Assembly: GCA_033239525.1 (NCBI GenBank)
Contig: BSYO01000038.1
Span: 3,301,556 to 3,365,555, forward strand
Direction of reading: 5' to 3'
Length of the DNA stretch: 64,000 bases
DNA from: Nepenthes gracilis
Taxonomy: Eukaryota; Streptophyta; Magnoliopsida; Caryophyllales; Nepenthaceae
Positions 1 to 12,567 of this stretch are shown here, one piece after another. The notes below the pieces were generated by a model that had not been told where the DNA came from, made no database searches, and saw only the letters and a program-made list of their open reading frames with translations. Each line of letters begins with the position of its first letter. Positions within the stretch are counted from its first letter, which is position 1. Position numbers and translations under genes: made by a program.

Positions 1-1059
1 TACATAAGTTTTGATGAAAAAAATATTTTTTCTGGTGTGAGAAAATTTAAAAAATATTTATATTTAAGTAAGTTTTTAATTAATTAAGTATAAATTATTA
101 TAGAAAATTAAATGAATAATATTCGAATATATATTAATATATTATTAATAAATTAAATATCTAGCCTATTGTGACGGAACAAATTTTTTTTTTTTGCAAT
201 CCGCTAGTGACCTCCCAGAACTGACACCAAAGTTTCGGTGGTCCTGTCTGGGCCGATCGTGCCTTCCAATCACAGGAACATAGATGCTATTTAAGACTCA
301 TACACTTTAGTCATCAAACATATAGCGAAAGTCAATCTAATATCCTGTTGAAGCATTCATATTCATTCTTATAAAATTCGCTCCTGAATATATAGCCATA
401 AACATCTAATTACAAAAGTTCATCAATTCTAATAAATCATTACATTAATTGCTTCCTTTGTGGCGGTCTTCCAAAAGGTATGCTTCTGATTCCTTACAAT
501 TCTTCAAATAGACTCTAGTCACTCCGTCTTATCAGGCACGAGTTCTAAAATTTTATCTGAAGGGGAAAAAAATAGAAAACATAGGAGGTTTTCTATTTTC
601 ATAAAATGTTTGTCTTGTCAGCGAAATACATATACGAGATATCATTCGATTTGGAATCTTGAGATCACTAAAGCGATCAATGCGAGTAATCATGCAACAT
701 AAATATCATAAGGTAACAATTTGAGGACTATTAAAATCGATTAGAAAGAGTTAATATTAAAACATAAAATCCGATTCAGTATAGAAATCTTCTTTTATTT
801 ATTGGTAAAGCGGAAGGGGTTTTAATCGAGATAATTGTACACATCTCCTCACAATTAATTTATACAAAGCTCCGAGGACAGTTTGTTAGCGGCTATCACT
901 AATTGTACAAAGCCCGATAGTCTCGCTTTCATTAATTATCACCATAAAGTCTTATTTAGGAGAACCTCATCTCCCAATGCTAAAGTCTGAACTTATTTAT
1001 TTTATCGTAAAGTCGGTTTACATTTTATTTGTTCATTCCGGACGGCCATATCACAAGCC

Positions 1060-1335
1060 AGTTTCAAAATCATACTACAAAGACAGTTTCAAATTTATGT
1101 TATAAGGCTCATTTCAAATCATAATTTTCATGCGTCACTTGGCAAGCCGGTTTTAAGATTTCATTATAAATGCCGGTTTTAAATTATAATACAATGTCGG
1201 TTTCAAAATTTACAATGCAAATGCTAGTTTTTCAAATTACGATACAAGGCCGATTTTAAAATCACAATGCAAATACCGGTTTCAAAATTACAATACAAAT
1301 GCCGGTTTCAATTATAAGTTCCAGTCCGAATTTCA
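1060..1335. repeat. minisatellite, about 30-bp unit
   Basis: Degenerate head-to-tail units of roughly 28-34 bp carry the core GCCGGTTTCAAAATTACAA, with variants such as GCCGGTTTTAAATTATAA. At least eight units are readable. The array lies inside the LTR-like block at 170-1546. Confidence 0.75.
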
Positions 1336-1889
1336 TATGAATTCAGTTTGAGTAGAAAATAGAAAGCATGAATTAACCATCAAATCATATAAGTATGGAG
1401 TCAAAAATATAGCTTATCAAGTCATTATAAACGGCAAGTCAGATATACTACATGCTTAAGCATATAATTTATATTGACAATAAAACACTTACAATTTCTT
1501 CAAATCTGGAACCTTAAAGCATGAATTTTAAAATTGGGGTATAACAATATTTAATAAAAAAATAGTCATTTGTTACGAGACTTGAAACTTTCTCTCCTTC
1601 TTTACTCCTTACTGTTCCTTCTTGCAGGCACTCATACTTGCTTCCTCGATCGAAATGGAGTATATATAGAGGAGGAGTTAGGTGGAGTAAGTGAGGTAAG
1701 TTACCTATTTGGTACTTCTTTTCAGATGTTAGGTGGGAGTAAGATGTTTAAATTACTCATTTTGGTACTTCTTTTCAAACGGTCAACAGGGTGATTCACT
1801 TACTTCATTTAGTTGGGGTCTAGCTAAGTTTTAACTAATAAGAAAAATTGGTCCTTATCTTTAGTTGCCCTTAATTTATTCCGATCAAC

Positions 1890-2265
1890 TCTTTGACCAA
1901 TGTTTCATATTCTAATCAGACATCTTTTACCCAGAGCCGGCCAACGTTTCACTTCTTTTATTCAAGACCGGTCAACCTTTCTCAAAGCCGGTTAGCTTTT
2001 TGGTCGGTCAATATTTTGACGCCGGTTAACATCTTGACATTGGTCAAAGATCCGGTCAACATCAAAAATTTCGGTCAACCTTTACTCAAAGTCGGTCAAC
2101 ATTCTAAAAGCCGATTAACCTTATAAATTCCGGTCAATCTTTTCTTGTCATCTATTCCGTACTTCAAGCAGTCCGACCTTCAGTGGCATAAGCAGCTACT
2201 CCGATTTTAGGTGGCATAAGGCTATTCCGGTATTGAAAGGTATAAGGCCACTCCGGCCTTCGGAT
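1890..2265. repeat. minisatellites with CCGGTCAAC and GGCATAAGGC cores
   Basis: From 1890 to 2160 short units of about 20-27 bp share the core CCGGTCAACATTTTGA. From 2165 to 2265 a second type of about 35 bp repeats a core like CTCCGATTTTAGGTGGCATA. Both resemble the GC-richer tandem blocks common in plant gypsy LTRs. Confidence 0.65.
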
Positions 2266-2394
2266 TTCATTTTTGACATTTTTACTTTGGATTTCAATCT
2301 TCTTCCGATTTTAAGTCGAAAACAAAAATATACCCTTGGTTTTAATATTTTATTCTGATTTTAAGCTCTCTCTTTTTTATTTCGGGATCTCACA

Positions 2395-4929
2395 CATATT
2401 ATCGGTAGGTCAAAAAAATGCATTAATATATCCCATCTATAAGAATTGTATATAGATGGTCAACCTATGGGTCGTAAATAGTTATGTATGGCCTTTAATT
2501 ATATAAAAATAATCACCAAGCAAACTTTAATATTAGTCATTTGTTGAGAAATTTATCACTGACCATTGATCCTTATTTTATAATAGCATGATTTTAACAT
2601 ATTTTATATATTTATATAATTTAGTATGCTTGGTTATGAATATATTAATTTTTGGCATAATTTAGATTATTCTATAGACTTTGCCATGAATCGACTATTA
2701 GTATTTGGTTTTAACATGATTTATCAAAAAATGATATTATAAATATTTTAGACTTTTAATTATGGTATAATTTTAACATATTTTATAAGTATATATCCAT
2801 ATATAAAAATATATATATTCATTACCGAATATTAGACTAATTTTTACCTTTATTTTGCTAATTTTTTAGATTAAAAAATTTGTATCACGTTCCAAATTTT
2901 AAAATTAAATTTATATTATATTAATTTAATTATTAGGTTAAATCCATTTAAAATAGATACAAAAATCTATTGATAACTAATTCAAAATAAAATATTAATG
3001 CAATTACAAAATCCGAAAGCCAAACTCAAGTGGCTCTAAACTTGACCTTATAAGCCCTTAAATCATTCATTAGCAGAAGCATCCACATAAAATTAGAGCA
3101 CTCAAAAATCTCAGCTCACCAAACTATTAAAAAAATTAAAATCAATTTAGACATCAACATAATATATCACCAATGCTTGAATTACATAATAAGAAAATCA
3201 AAATAATTAAAATTAACAACATAAACCATTAATCTTGTTAAATAATAATACATAAATAGATTTAAAAATCTTTTTCTAACTCTATGAAATAGCAAAATTT
3301 TGGATCCAAACTCTTATAAGTATTTGAGCCCCCGCTAATCTAAAGAGTGTTAGTAAAATAAAAATAATAATAAGTCAATTACTATATAAGACATATAATT
3401 CTTATAATTTAACATATATTTTATATCAAAATAAATTAAAATAAGTATAATCTAAAATCACATATAATGTCATATTGTTTTTATAATATTTAATGTATAA
3501 TTTCTAGTTGATAATTAAAATTCTTTACTTGAAACAGTACATTATTAAAATATACTCAAGTCATGCAAATATTGTGGGGCAAAGATCAGCAAAACCTCAT
3601 TAACAAATAAGTAAATAATTAAAACTTGGATTATATATATTTCTATATAATCAAAACCATACACTACTATTTAAGACACGTGGATAAACCGATATACATA
3701 TAACTTTGTAAAATGGGTTAAATGTTATTTTCAACCCGTGGATGATAAGTTTTAATATCGATTATCATTATAATATATTAAAATATATTATAATATATCA
3801 TTATTAACTTTTATAATAGTTTGTATATAATCAAATAAAAACTTTTACTTAAATGTGAATATATTTTTTATATTTTTCATATTAGATAAAATATCTTTAT
3901 TTTTAATTTTTATAGAGTCTTCTTCTTCATTTCTTTAAATTCATAGCATGCAAAAATATATGGATATGTAAGAATATTTGTAAACATTTCAAGAATATAT
4001 TGAAAAACTTGAAAAGAAATTTTGAAGTATGCAAAATTATATTCTTAAATGTTCAAAACATGTAAGTATAATTTTACAAGATTTACAAATAATTAGTACA
4101 ATTAATATAATTTTATTATTTTATTTTAAAGAATAAGATATGCATAAATATATATATATATATAAGCCAAAAATATACAATAGTATTTAAACAAAATTTG
4201 AAGACATATATAACCATTGTTATAGAAAATCAGTTTGAAAACATAATGTATATGAAATAAAGGTATAAATTTTATAAACATTATAGAGAATGGGAATGAG
4301 AGTATATATATGAAATATAAATATTTTATATATAAAATTATAGTATACATGAGTATTTGAGATAATAAACACTTATATAGATCAAAAAATAATAATAGAT
4401 AGAGGCATTTGGAATACAATTATTTTTAGCTTAATTTTATCTAAAAATTGCTTGATTTCTCTTTAATTTATTTTTACATACTTTTCTCTTTTCTTTTTTT
4501 TCTTTTTATTTTCTCCCATCTCTCTCAAAAGCCAACTTAAAATGACTCAAATTTAGCTGAAAAGGCTTATTTATAGTAAGTTAACAAATCATGCACAAGT
4601 CATATGCATATTATGCACAATCATGCACTTGTGCTAATCAGACACACATTAGGTGCGGAGATAAAAGCCATACGGTGCATAAACGTCTCTCAAAGGTACG
4701 TTAGGCGCGTGTAATTTGTCACAACTGTGCACATGCACCTTTTGAATGCATACTGAATATTAGCAATCTGTCTAAAATACGCTCATGCATGAGTTAGTCG
4801 TTCTTCAAGTGTTAGACTTAACTCTTTAAATTTTAATTTTTTTCAAATTTTATTATATAATTTTTTAAAAATTGATTCAAAAATATTTTAATAATATCAT
4901 AATTTATAAATAAAATGTGAGATATTACA
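2395..4929 (-). mobile_element. AT-rich, LTR-like remnant
   Basis: No gene is recognisable. On the minus strand the segment opens at 4929 with TGTAATATCTCACATTTT, a typical plant LTR start. A GC-richer core lies at 4560-4800, with repeated GCAC/CATGCA motifs and AGGCGC-type words that recur at 60090-60290. The other end of the putative LTR could not be placed. Confidence 0.3.
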
Positions 4930-7777
4930 ATTCAGACTAACTTGCATGAGATTCAGGATATGCGAGAAGGTTGTCTGAAAGTGATTTTTAGGGTGTTAGA
5001 GGAACGTTTGGATGTTTTAATGTTTTGATTGAAATAAAATTGTAACTTTAGTTGTTGGTTGTCAAAAATCTTTAATGTATCTTATATTCGATTAATAATA
5101 TTGTTTATAATGATGATATTTAAATTTAAATTTAATTTTTTAGAAGTTAATTATGATGATACTCTGATTTTCAATCAAAATACTTTTTATTATAAATGGC
5201 TTGACATCATTTAGTTATTATTATTTAGCCACTTTTGGGTATAACTTATTTGATAGTTTAACAGTATTTGATGCAGGTTTATATTTAAATTTTGGTTTAA
5301 ATTTTAGTTATTGAAATAAAAAAATTATTTTTGGATAGTATTGAATTAGTCAGATAGTATTGAATTAAATTCTTACATTTTCTTTTTTTTTTGCTTATTT
5401 TCTCAATAAATGGAGGAAATATTACTGTATTAAATTCATATTTTAAGCTCAAAATTTTAATTTAATAATTTTAGAGTTATAATAATATATTAAAATATAT
5501 TACATATTTCCTATAGCATTAGCTTTTAAAAGTATGATAATAAAATTTTAATTATTTAGAATATGCAATGGGATAAATAAAATATAATGCTGGGAGTGTT
5601 AGACGTATGGCTGGTCTTGAAACAAGCGTCCACATGAATAAAGTAAAATATCTTTAACTATTTTTAAATAATATATATATTTTAAATTTTATATATTTAT
5701 ATTTTATATAAATCTAATATTTTTATATAAATTTATTATTATAGATAAATAGATAAGATATTATATTATTAAATATATTTTAAGAGTAATTGAAAAATAT
5801 TTTTACAATATTATTTATAAATAACTTATAAAAATAATAATATCAATAAATAAAATTATATATTTTGACATCAGAAAAAAACAAAAAAATAACATTTTAG
5901 ATTTTTTAACTATTTATTTTAATATAATTAATTAATTAACTAATTATATTATATTATTGTATAATTTATTAATATAAATAGATAAATAAATAAATAAATA
6001 AAATATGATGTTAAATATTTATTAATTTTAACTGGTTACACTGATGATTTTTAATATTCAGTAAAATTATTAAAATATCATTTTTTTTTATTTGAAATAA
6101 TATGATTTTATTCGGACTTAAAAATAATTTTATTTTATAGCAATAAATTTGAGTTAATTTGAGGATTTTCAATGAAAATAAAATTAATTTACGTAAAGCG
6201 ATGGGACCCCACACCCAAGGAGATGGAAAATTTCAAGTTGTTGTCCATTTAAAAATATATATATATATATATTATTTATATTTAATTTATTATTTATAAT
6301 TTAAATAGTGAGAAAAATAAAGAGTAAAAATTAAAATAATATAAGTTTTATTTTTCAAAATAATATTTGTATATTATTTGTATTAAAATTATTATTTTTG
6401 GTATAAAGAGAGAACAAAAGATAATAAAATTAAAATAATATGAGACATATATCTTTTTTTAATAATTTTTGCATAAAAAAATATAAAATTGAGTAGATAA
6501 ATAGTATCTTTTATGATAATATATCTCTATTTTTAAATTTATTTTCCTGCCTATGTTATTATATATTAAATATTTTCAATCATTTAGTATACCATATCAT
6601 ATCAAAACAATATAAAAGTTAAAAAAAATGAACCACAATTTTGAGGTTTTTTTGATGATATCTAAAATCAATTATATAAAAAAAATTAACACTATTTTTA
6701 AAATAAAAAGTAATTAAAAAATAAAGAATTAAGAATGTTATTGATATTTTTCTTATTTATATTTTCAAGGACTAATTTAACTTTAGACTTAATTAAAATC
6801 AGATCATTTGACCAGTCCAATCTGATTAATTTAAAATTTTATAAAGTCTAGTTTAAGTATAAAATAATTGTTGATGGACATGATTATAGAATTAGGCACA
6901 AAAATTTATAGCTTTTTTGACTTCTAATGATTTTATAAAAAAACTATGGTAAAATGAGTCTATTAATTAGTTTATTATAAGTAAAATATTTAGTTAGTAA
7001 TTTATTAATTAAAATAATATATTATTTATTTATTTAATATATAATAATTATAATTATAATAATATAAATAAAATACTATGTTATCTAATGACATTTGAAT
7101 AATATCCATGAGATATCCTCTATGCTTATCCAACCAAATTACTACTAGTGCATTCTGCTTGGTCAATTTAAACATGAATGTTGAATTAAAATTTATTAAG
7201 AAAATATCATAAATTATATATATATATTAAAAAATAAACATCAATACTATATTTGATTTATATAATTTACAATAATTTTTCTAATAAAATACAATAAAAT
7301 AAGTAAATAAATAATACACGATGGTTGATCTTAAGAGAGAAAAAACTTTATACGTGAATTAAGAGATAGAATTTCTTAAAATTTTTTTTATATATTTAAA
7401 TTAAATATTTTAAGTCATTTAAATTAAATTTAAATTAAAAATAATTAAGATAAATTAAAATTTTAAATATCATTACAACTATGATCCATACATTAAATCC
7501 GATTTAATAATTATTCTAACAATACAAAAACTTCAATCAACTTTTCAAGGGTGGGCATGGCAAAAGTCTAATACCTTTTTGAAAAGCTATTTCAACTGTC
7601 AATACATTAGGCACATCGATGGGCCCACCTAAAAATTTCCTTATATAAAAAGAAAATTAAATTTAAACATATTAACAATTAATTAGATTTTTTATCGGCT
7701 CTATTAAAAACTAGTACTGACTCACCAAATTTATTTATTGACTATTATGACTCATTTATCTTATAAAAGTCAGTTAA

Positions 7778-7810
<33 letters not shown>

Positions 7811-8095
7811 CAAAATTAATAATACAAATTATTTTAAACTTACTCTGTTAAATATATCTATATATTTACAAGTTTTAGATCCGTAAGAGATACAGTTCTC
7901 CAAATTCCTATTATTTGACCTCTATTGCTACGAGGCCTCTATAATGACACTTAGAGATAGCCAAGCATATAAACACAAGCTAAGCATGTGGGTCCCCATA
8001 AGGTCATCCACAAAGTCCGCAAGCTGGCCCACCCATTGATGGCATTATTCTACAAGTTGGCCTTATGGTGGGAATGGCTACTCGATGGGTAATTC
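4930..8095. other. AT-rich intergenic DNA
   Basis: Very AT-rich DNA with short homopolymer and AT runs and a short (ATT)n tract near 7780-7810. I see no splice-able coding potential, RNA gene or bounded element here. Short ORFs in this stretch look like chance readings. Confidence 0.6.
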
Positions 8096-8428
8096 GAACC
8101 GTGGAAGGATGCGGAGCTGTCTTACCTAAACAACGACAATTGATAATACCGACGAACAATAGTTGATTCACTCTGAGGCTCATATGAGAAAAAAAGGTTA
8201 AATTTATCGATAGATATATTTTTTTATTATTTTTAAGTCATCAATCGTCGATGCTATCAACAAAAGGCTATAGCACTCTCTTGCATAGACGGCGAAAGTT
8301 GACAATACAAAGGAATATCAGTTGATGTGCTCTGAGGCTGCCTTCGGTAAAACAAACGATAAAATTATTAACAGTATTTGTGATTTCTTTTTTAATTTGT
8401 TAATCTATCGTTGATTCTGTTAGGATAT

Positions 8429-9203
8429 ACCGCCGTCGGCATAGATGAATTGAGAAGAAAAGATGAAATGACGACGATAACAACGCATTGCGGACAAACG
8501 ATAATTACAAAATAAAGAGATAAGATACAGGTAATTTTATGTGAAAATCTTTTTCTGAATAAGAAAAAAAATCATAGGTTAATTTGTCTACAAATCTCTA
8601 CCATGTAAAATGGTTACAAAAATCTCAAATATAAGCACTCAACTCCTTGTATTAAATTGATTCGAATTTTTGTAAACGCAGAAGAAATTTCTAGAGTAAG
8701 AAAACTTTCTACTCTCTTTTCTTCGCTTTCTCTTACGAGCGGCGTTCATTAGTCTTTAATTTTATAAGTAATCTCTCTTTCAATTGCACTTCCTCTTATA
8801 AACCCTATAGGGAGTTTCGCGCGCCTTTGGTTAGTTATGGTTGGCCTTCAGCATCTTCAGTCTGACTGGCCTCCTTCAGTTTGTCCGATCCGTATCGGTC
8901 TGGCACTATTCAATCTGGCCGACCTTCTTGTTCTTCAATTCGGCCGATCCTCTATTTCGCCATATGGTTGCCCTTCGACTAGACAATCTGACTGGACGCC
9001 CTTCAGCCAAGCAGTCCGATCGAACCCCCTTCGGCCCCAACACCTAGTTACCCTTTGGTTGTTCGCCACTCGCACAAAATACGTGCAAATATAATAATAC
9101 TCAATCTTGGTATTGCATCCCATGTGGGTGTTCAGTTCAATCTCTAATTGACCTATCAATTAAATATGAACTGGCATGAGAGTAACTCACATCCTAATAA
9201 ATT
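8429..9203 (+). mobile_element. LTR-like insertion in the tandem array
   Basis: The segment interrupts an array unit exactly within its GATTCT...AATAGAA core. It starts TGTTAGGATATACC and ends CATCCTAATA, so the ends form a short inverted repeat (TTAGGAT/ATCCTAA), as copia LTRs do. Inside are a TATA-like CTTATAAACCC near 8795 and a minisatellite of CTTCAGTCTGACTGG/CGGCCGAT type units (8845-9040). No gag or pol frame is present. A solo LTR is the simplest reading. Confidence 0.45.
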
Positions 9204-9588
9204 TTACTAATAGAAAGCCATAGCATTCTCCGCCTAAATAGGAATCATAGACAATATAATAAAATATCGGTTGATGAGCTATAAAGCTACTCTAGAAAAT
9301 AAAACAATAGAATAATTAACATTATTCAAGATCTATTTTATTATATATTTTTTAATATTTAAATCGTTGATTCTATCAATAGATGCCACAGCACTCTCTT
9401 ACTTAGAAAGTGATAATTGACGATGCAAGGAAATATCAATTAATGTATTCTGAGGCTGCTGTGAGAAAAATAAAAAGTAAAATTATCAATAACAAAAAGT
9501 AAAATAAAAAGTACAATATTGATATGTTTTTTTTTTTCAGTTGATTAACTTATAAATTATTGATTCTATCAATAGAATGGCAGAGTAC

Positions 9589-10285
9589 TATTAGGATATA
9601 AATTACTCTTGTGTGGACTTATATCCAGTTGACAGGCCGATCGAAAGTTCAACAGAACATTCACATGAGATACAATATCGAGGCAGAGTATTCTTGTGTT
9701 CGTGCACGCGGCAAGTAGTCTGAGGACATCCAACCAGACTTCTTGGCTGAAAGGCGAGGCGACCAGATGCAGGAACAGAGAGTCAGCCGATTGACGGAGG
9801 CCAACCGAATTGAACATATCAAAGGCCAACCATGATTTAATAAAAGCGCGGGAACTAGCGATAGTGCGGAAAATAACGATTAGAGAGCTAGTGCTCAATA
9901 GTCAACGTAACAAATCATCTGAAAAATTCAGAGCAGGTAAATGGTTTGCGGGATTTAGACCAGTGAGCGCCGTCAATGAGAGAAATGTGACAAAGAGATT
10001 CATTATATATATATTATTATCACTGCTTACTGAGTCATCAAACAACACAAGTTGTCGAGGTCTTGTATTATGTTCCTTGGAGTTTTTGTAATCATTTTTC
10101 ATAGTGAAGATTTGTGGACAAATCGTCCCGTGATTTTTTTCTCTTATTCAGAAGAGAGTACGTAAAATCGTGTGTGTCCCACTTTTTCTCTTTATTGTGT
10201 GGTTATTATTCATCTGCTATTTATTGTTGTTATCATTATTCTTTTCTCTCGATCCAACTAACTTACCGGCCGATTTCCAACAAAC
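9589..10285 (+). mobile_element. copia-like solo LTR candidate in the tandem array
   Basis: It starts TATTAGGATATAA and ends near TTTCCAACA, an imperfect copia-type inverted end pair. The 3' part holds GAAGATTTGTGGACAAATCG followed by T-rich sequence, reminiscent of the 3' portion of copia LTRs. The flanks AGTAC (left) and AATAC (right) are similar and both belong to the array unit, so they may be a target duplication with one mismatch. The end is uncertain by a few bases. Confidence 0.45.
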
Positions 10286-10934
10286 AATACTTTAGATAAC
10301 AACAACGAACGATACAAGGAAACATTAGTCATTATCAACAGTAGATTATATCAATAGGAGACTATGGCACTCTCCACTATGACACTGTCTTACTTGAATA
10401 AATATAATTGACATTACAAGGAAATTTCAGCCCATACACTAAGAGGTTGCTATGGGAAAGCAATCTTTAAAATTATCAACAATATTCTTGATTTTTTTAG
10501 TTTATTAATTTATTCTTAAATTTAGTCAGAAATGATTTACTATAAATTATTGACATTTTTGAAGAACTTATGCTTAATCATTGAATCTATAAATCGAAAG
10601 CTATAAATAGCACTTTCTTGCCTATATAATGAAAATCAATGACTCAAGAAAAATCAAATGATTTTCAAAATGAGGTGATTTTATTTTGTTTGCTATGAGT
10701 TTTCACCAATGGGGAACTGCAACTGAATAGTAGATTCTATCAATAGAAGGCTATAACATTTTCTTTCCAAAATAATAATAATCGGCTATACATTAAAATA
10801 TCAGTTGATATATCATGAGGCTGCTCAGAGGAAATAATTTTAAAAAATATTATTATGGTCTCGAGTTGAATAAATTTTAGTTACAAATTCAATTTGAATT
10901 CGACTTTATTATGAATGGTAAAATTTAATACTTA

Positions 10935-12046
10935 TATGGCATGTTTTGATTGATGGGAATAGAAATTTTATTTTTCTAATTTATTATCATTGACATATTT
11001 ATTCATACGTTTGGTTCCTTTTTTACACAAAATAATTATTCTCGGAAGAATAAAATTTCTCCAACTCAAGGAATAAAAAATATCAAATTTTGCTTTAGTA
11101 TTATTTATTTCTTATATCTAAGGAAGAACTATTTTTACAATTATTATATTTTTACCCCTCCTCCTTTTATTCTTCGTTCAAAGCCCTGGCTATTTCCTCC
11201 TTTGTTTTTCGTCTATTAGTTGTTTGTCTCTTTTCTTTTTTATTTGACGTCGTATAAATAACTATTCTTATAATTATTACCGTTTTGCCCCTCATCCTTT
11301 TATTCTTCGTTCAAAACCCTGGCTATGTCCTCATTTATTTTTCGTCTATTAGCTGTTCGTTACTCTTTTATTTTTTGATTTGACACCGTATAAAGTTGTC
11401 CAAATTCATGATGCGTACTCCTCCGACTAGTTCCAGATATGTGAGTTTAAAGTCAGTTACTGCACCCACAACCACCGCCATGATTGGATTGATTACCCAT
11501 TCATCCACCTTGGTAAGAAGGCCTGTCGGTAGGACCCGCGAAAGTACTACTACTCCAGCATCGTATGCCTGGAGTACCGTCAAGGTGGCTGCAGTAAATG
11601 AAACTATTATGGTCTTTACATGGGGTGTTTGAATGCTAATTTCACCAAATGAGATGGGAAGAACTGTAAGTGCACAAACTCCTCGTGAGTTGAAAATTTT
11701 GCCTTCACAGTAAGAAGGCTCCAAAAGTTGTGGGAGAAAAAGAATAAGTATCAAAATTCTACTATGCATAATATTAGCAGCTATTATTGTAAATATTGTT
11801 TGCATTTTTAGACCTTCAAAATTTTTTTTCCTTGAATAAAAATAAAAAAGTCATTAGTATAAATTTTTATCATATTTCTCATATTATTACTAAATATCAA
11901 TTTTAGAATATTAATTCTCAACTTATTTTACTCTAATAACCAAATATAAAAATAAAAATTTTTAACATTATTTTTATTTTACTCTATTATCTAAAAATAA
12001 TTATTCTATTTTACTTTATTCTATTTCAATAATTAAGTATACTAAT
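10935..12046. mobile_element. DNA-transposon-like insert, possibly carrying captured sequence
   Basis: Outer arms are AT-rich and loosely inverted: GGCATGTTTTGATTGATGGG at the left and, read on the minus strand, TAGTATACTTAATTATTGAA at the right. The style matches the element at 40402-41005. The left arm holds a tandem duplication of about 130 bp (11125-11255 and 11256-11395, core CTTTTATTCTTCGTTCAAA). The centre (11396-11800) is much less AT-rich and contains a 145-codon minus-strand ORF, as expected if an element captured a piece of a host gene. The class is unknown. Confidence 0.4.
11368..11805 (-). CDS. hypothetical ORF, 145 aa, inside a transposon-like insert
   Basis: I do not recognise this product. 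The frame opens with ATG at 11805 and runs 145 codons to 11368. The N-terminal part contains a hydrophobic stretch (ILILILFLPQLL, about residues 17-28) followed by SYCEG, resembling a secretion signal if the internal Met at residue 13 is used. The rest is rich in Val, Ala, Thr and Leu. An overlapping plus-strand frame is also open, so openness alone proves little. The compositional contrast with its AT-rich flanks suggests a captured gene fragment or a decayed exon. There is no visible promoter. Confidence 0.25.
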   Translation of the reverse strand: MQTIFTIIAANIMHSRILILILFLPQLLEPSYCEGKIFNSRGVCALTVLPISFGEISIQTPHVKTIIVSFTAATLTVLQAYDAGVVVLSRVLPTGLLTKVDEWVINPIMAVVVGAVTDFKLTYLELVGGVRIMNLDNFIRCQIKK

Positions 12047-12355
12047 AGGGTAACTTTTACTCAACCATTGATTCTATTGATAGAAGACTGTATATAGTGC
12101 TTGATTTCCAAATAATGATAATTGGCGGTAAAATGATCTTCTATTCAGTGGTTAATTCTATGGCAAAATTCTATTTATAGCACTTGATACCCTAAATAAT
12201 GACAATTGATGGCACAATCAACTTCTACTGAATTGCTGATTCTACTAACAAAAGCCTATATATAGCATTTGATTTTCAAAATAATGACAGCTGACTATAC
12301 AATAATCTTCAATTCAACGGTTGATTCTATTGATAGATGCCTACATATAGCTGTT

Positions 12356-12567
12356 AGGGTTCCGGGAAGCTCTATCTCTTTTAAGAGATAGAAATTATTA
12401 TTTTTACTCATTTTAAAATAAATTATTATAATTTAATAACTAATTTTAACTAATTTCTTTATATTTTAAAAAATAATTAAGTCATAACTATTCGTTTAAA
12501 TATTAACGATTTCGATTAGAATAAAAATGGACTTCTTGTCTTTAAGAGATTAAGCATCCCTGGTCCC
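12356..12567. mobile_element. 212-bp MITE with perfect 9-bp target-site duplication
   Basis: The insert is bounded by identical ATAGCTGTT copies at 12347-12355 and 12568-12576. Its ends are imperfect inverted repeats: GGGTTCCGGGAAGC at the left and, on the minus strand, GGGACCAGGGATGC at the right. A near-palindrome, CTATCTCTTTTAAGAGATAG, lies just inside the left end. A 9-bp duplication is characteristic of Mutator-like elements, so this is probably a Mutator-type MITE. It disrupts a unit of the tandem array. Confidence 0.75.

Larger units (their letters stand above)
170..2394 (-). mobile_element. LTR-retrotransposon remnant(s), minus orientation
   Basis: No coding sequence is visible. On the minus strand two LTR-like starts occur: TGTGAGATCCCG beginning at 2394 and TGTTATACCCC beginning at 1546. 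An LTR-like end, GTTCCGTCACA, lies at 180-170. The outer pair (170-2394) is flanked by CCTAT on the left and CATAT on the right, a possible 5-bp target duplication with one mismatch. The inner pair (170-1546) is flanked less well. Such starts and ends, together with internal minisatellites, are typical of plant Ty3/gypsy solo LTRs. One LTR may be nested in another. A TATA-like CTATATATACTCC (minus strand, about 1657-1669) could be the LTR promoter. Exact boundaries are uncertain. Confidence 0.45.
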
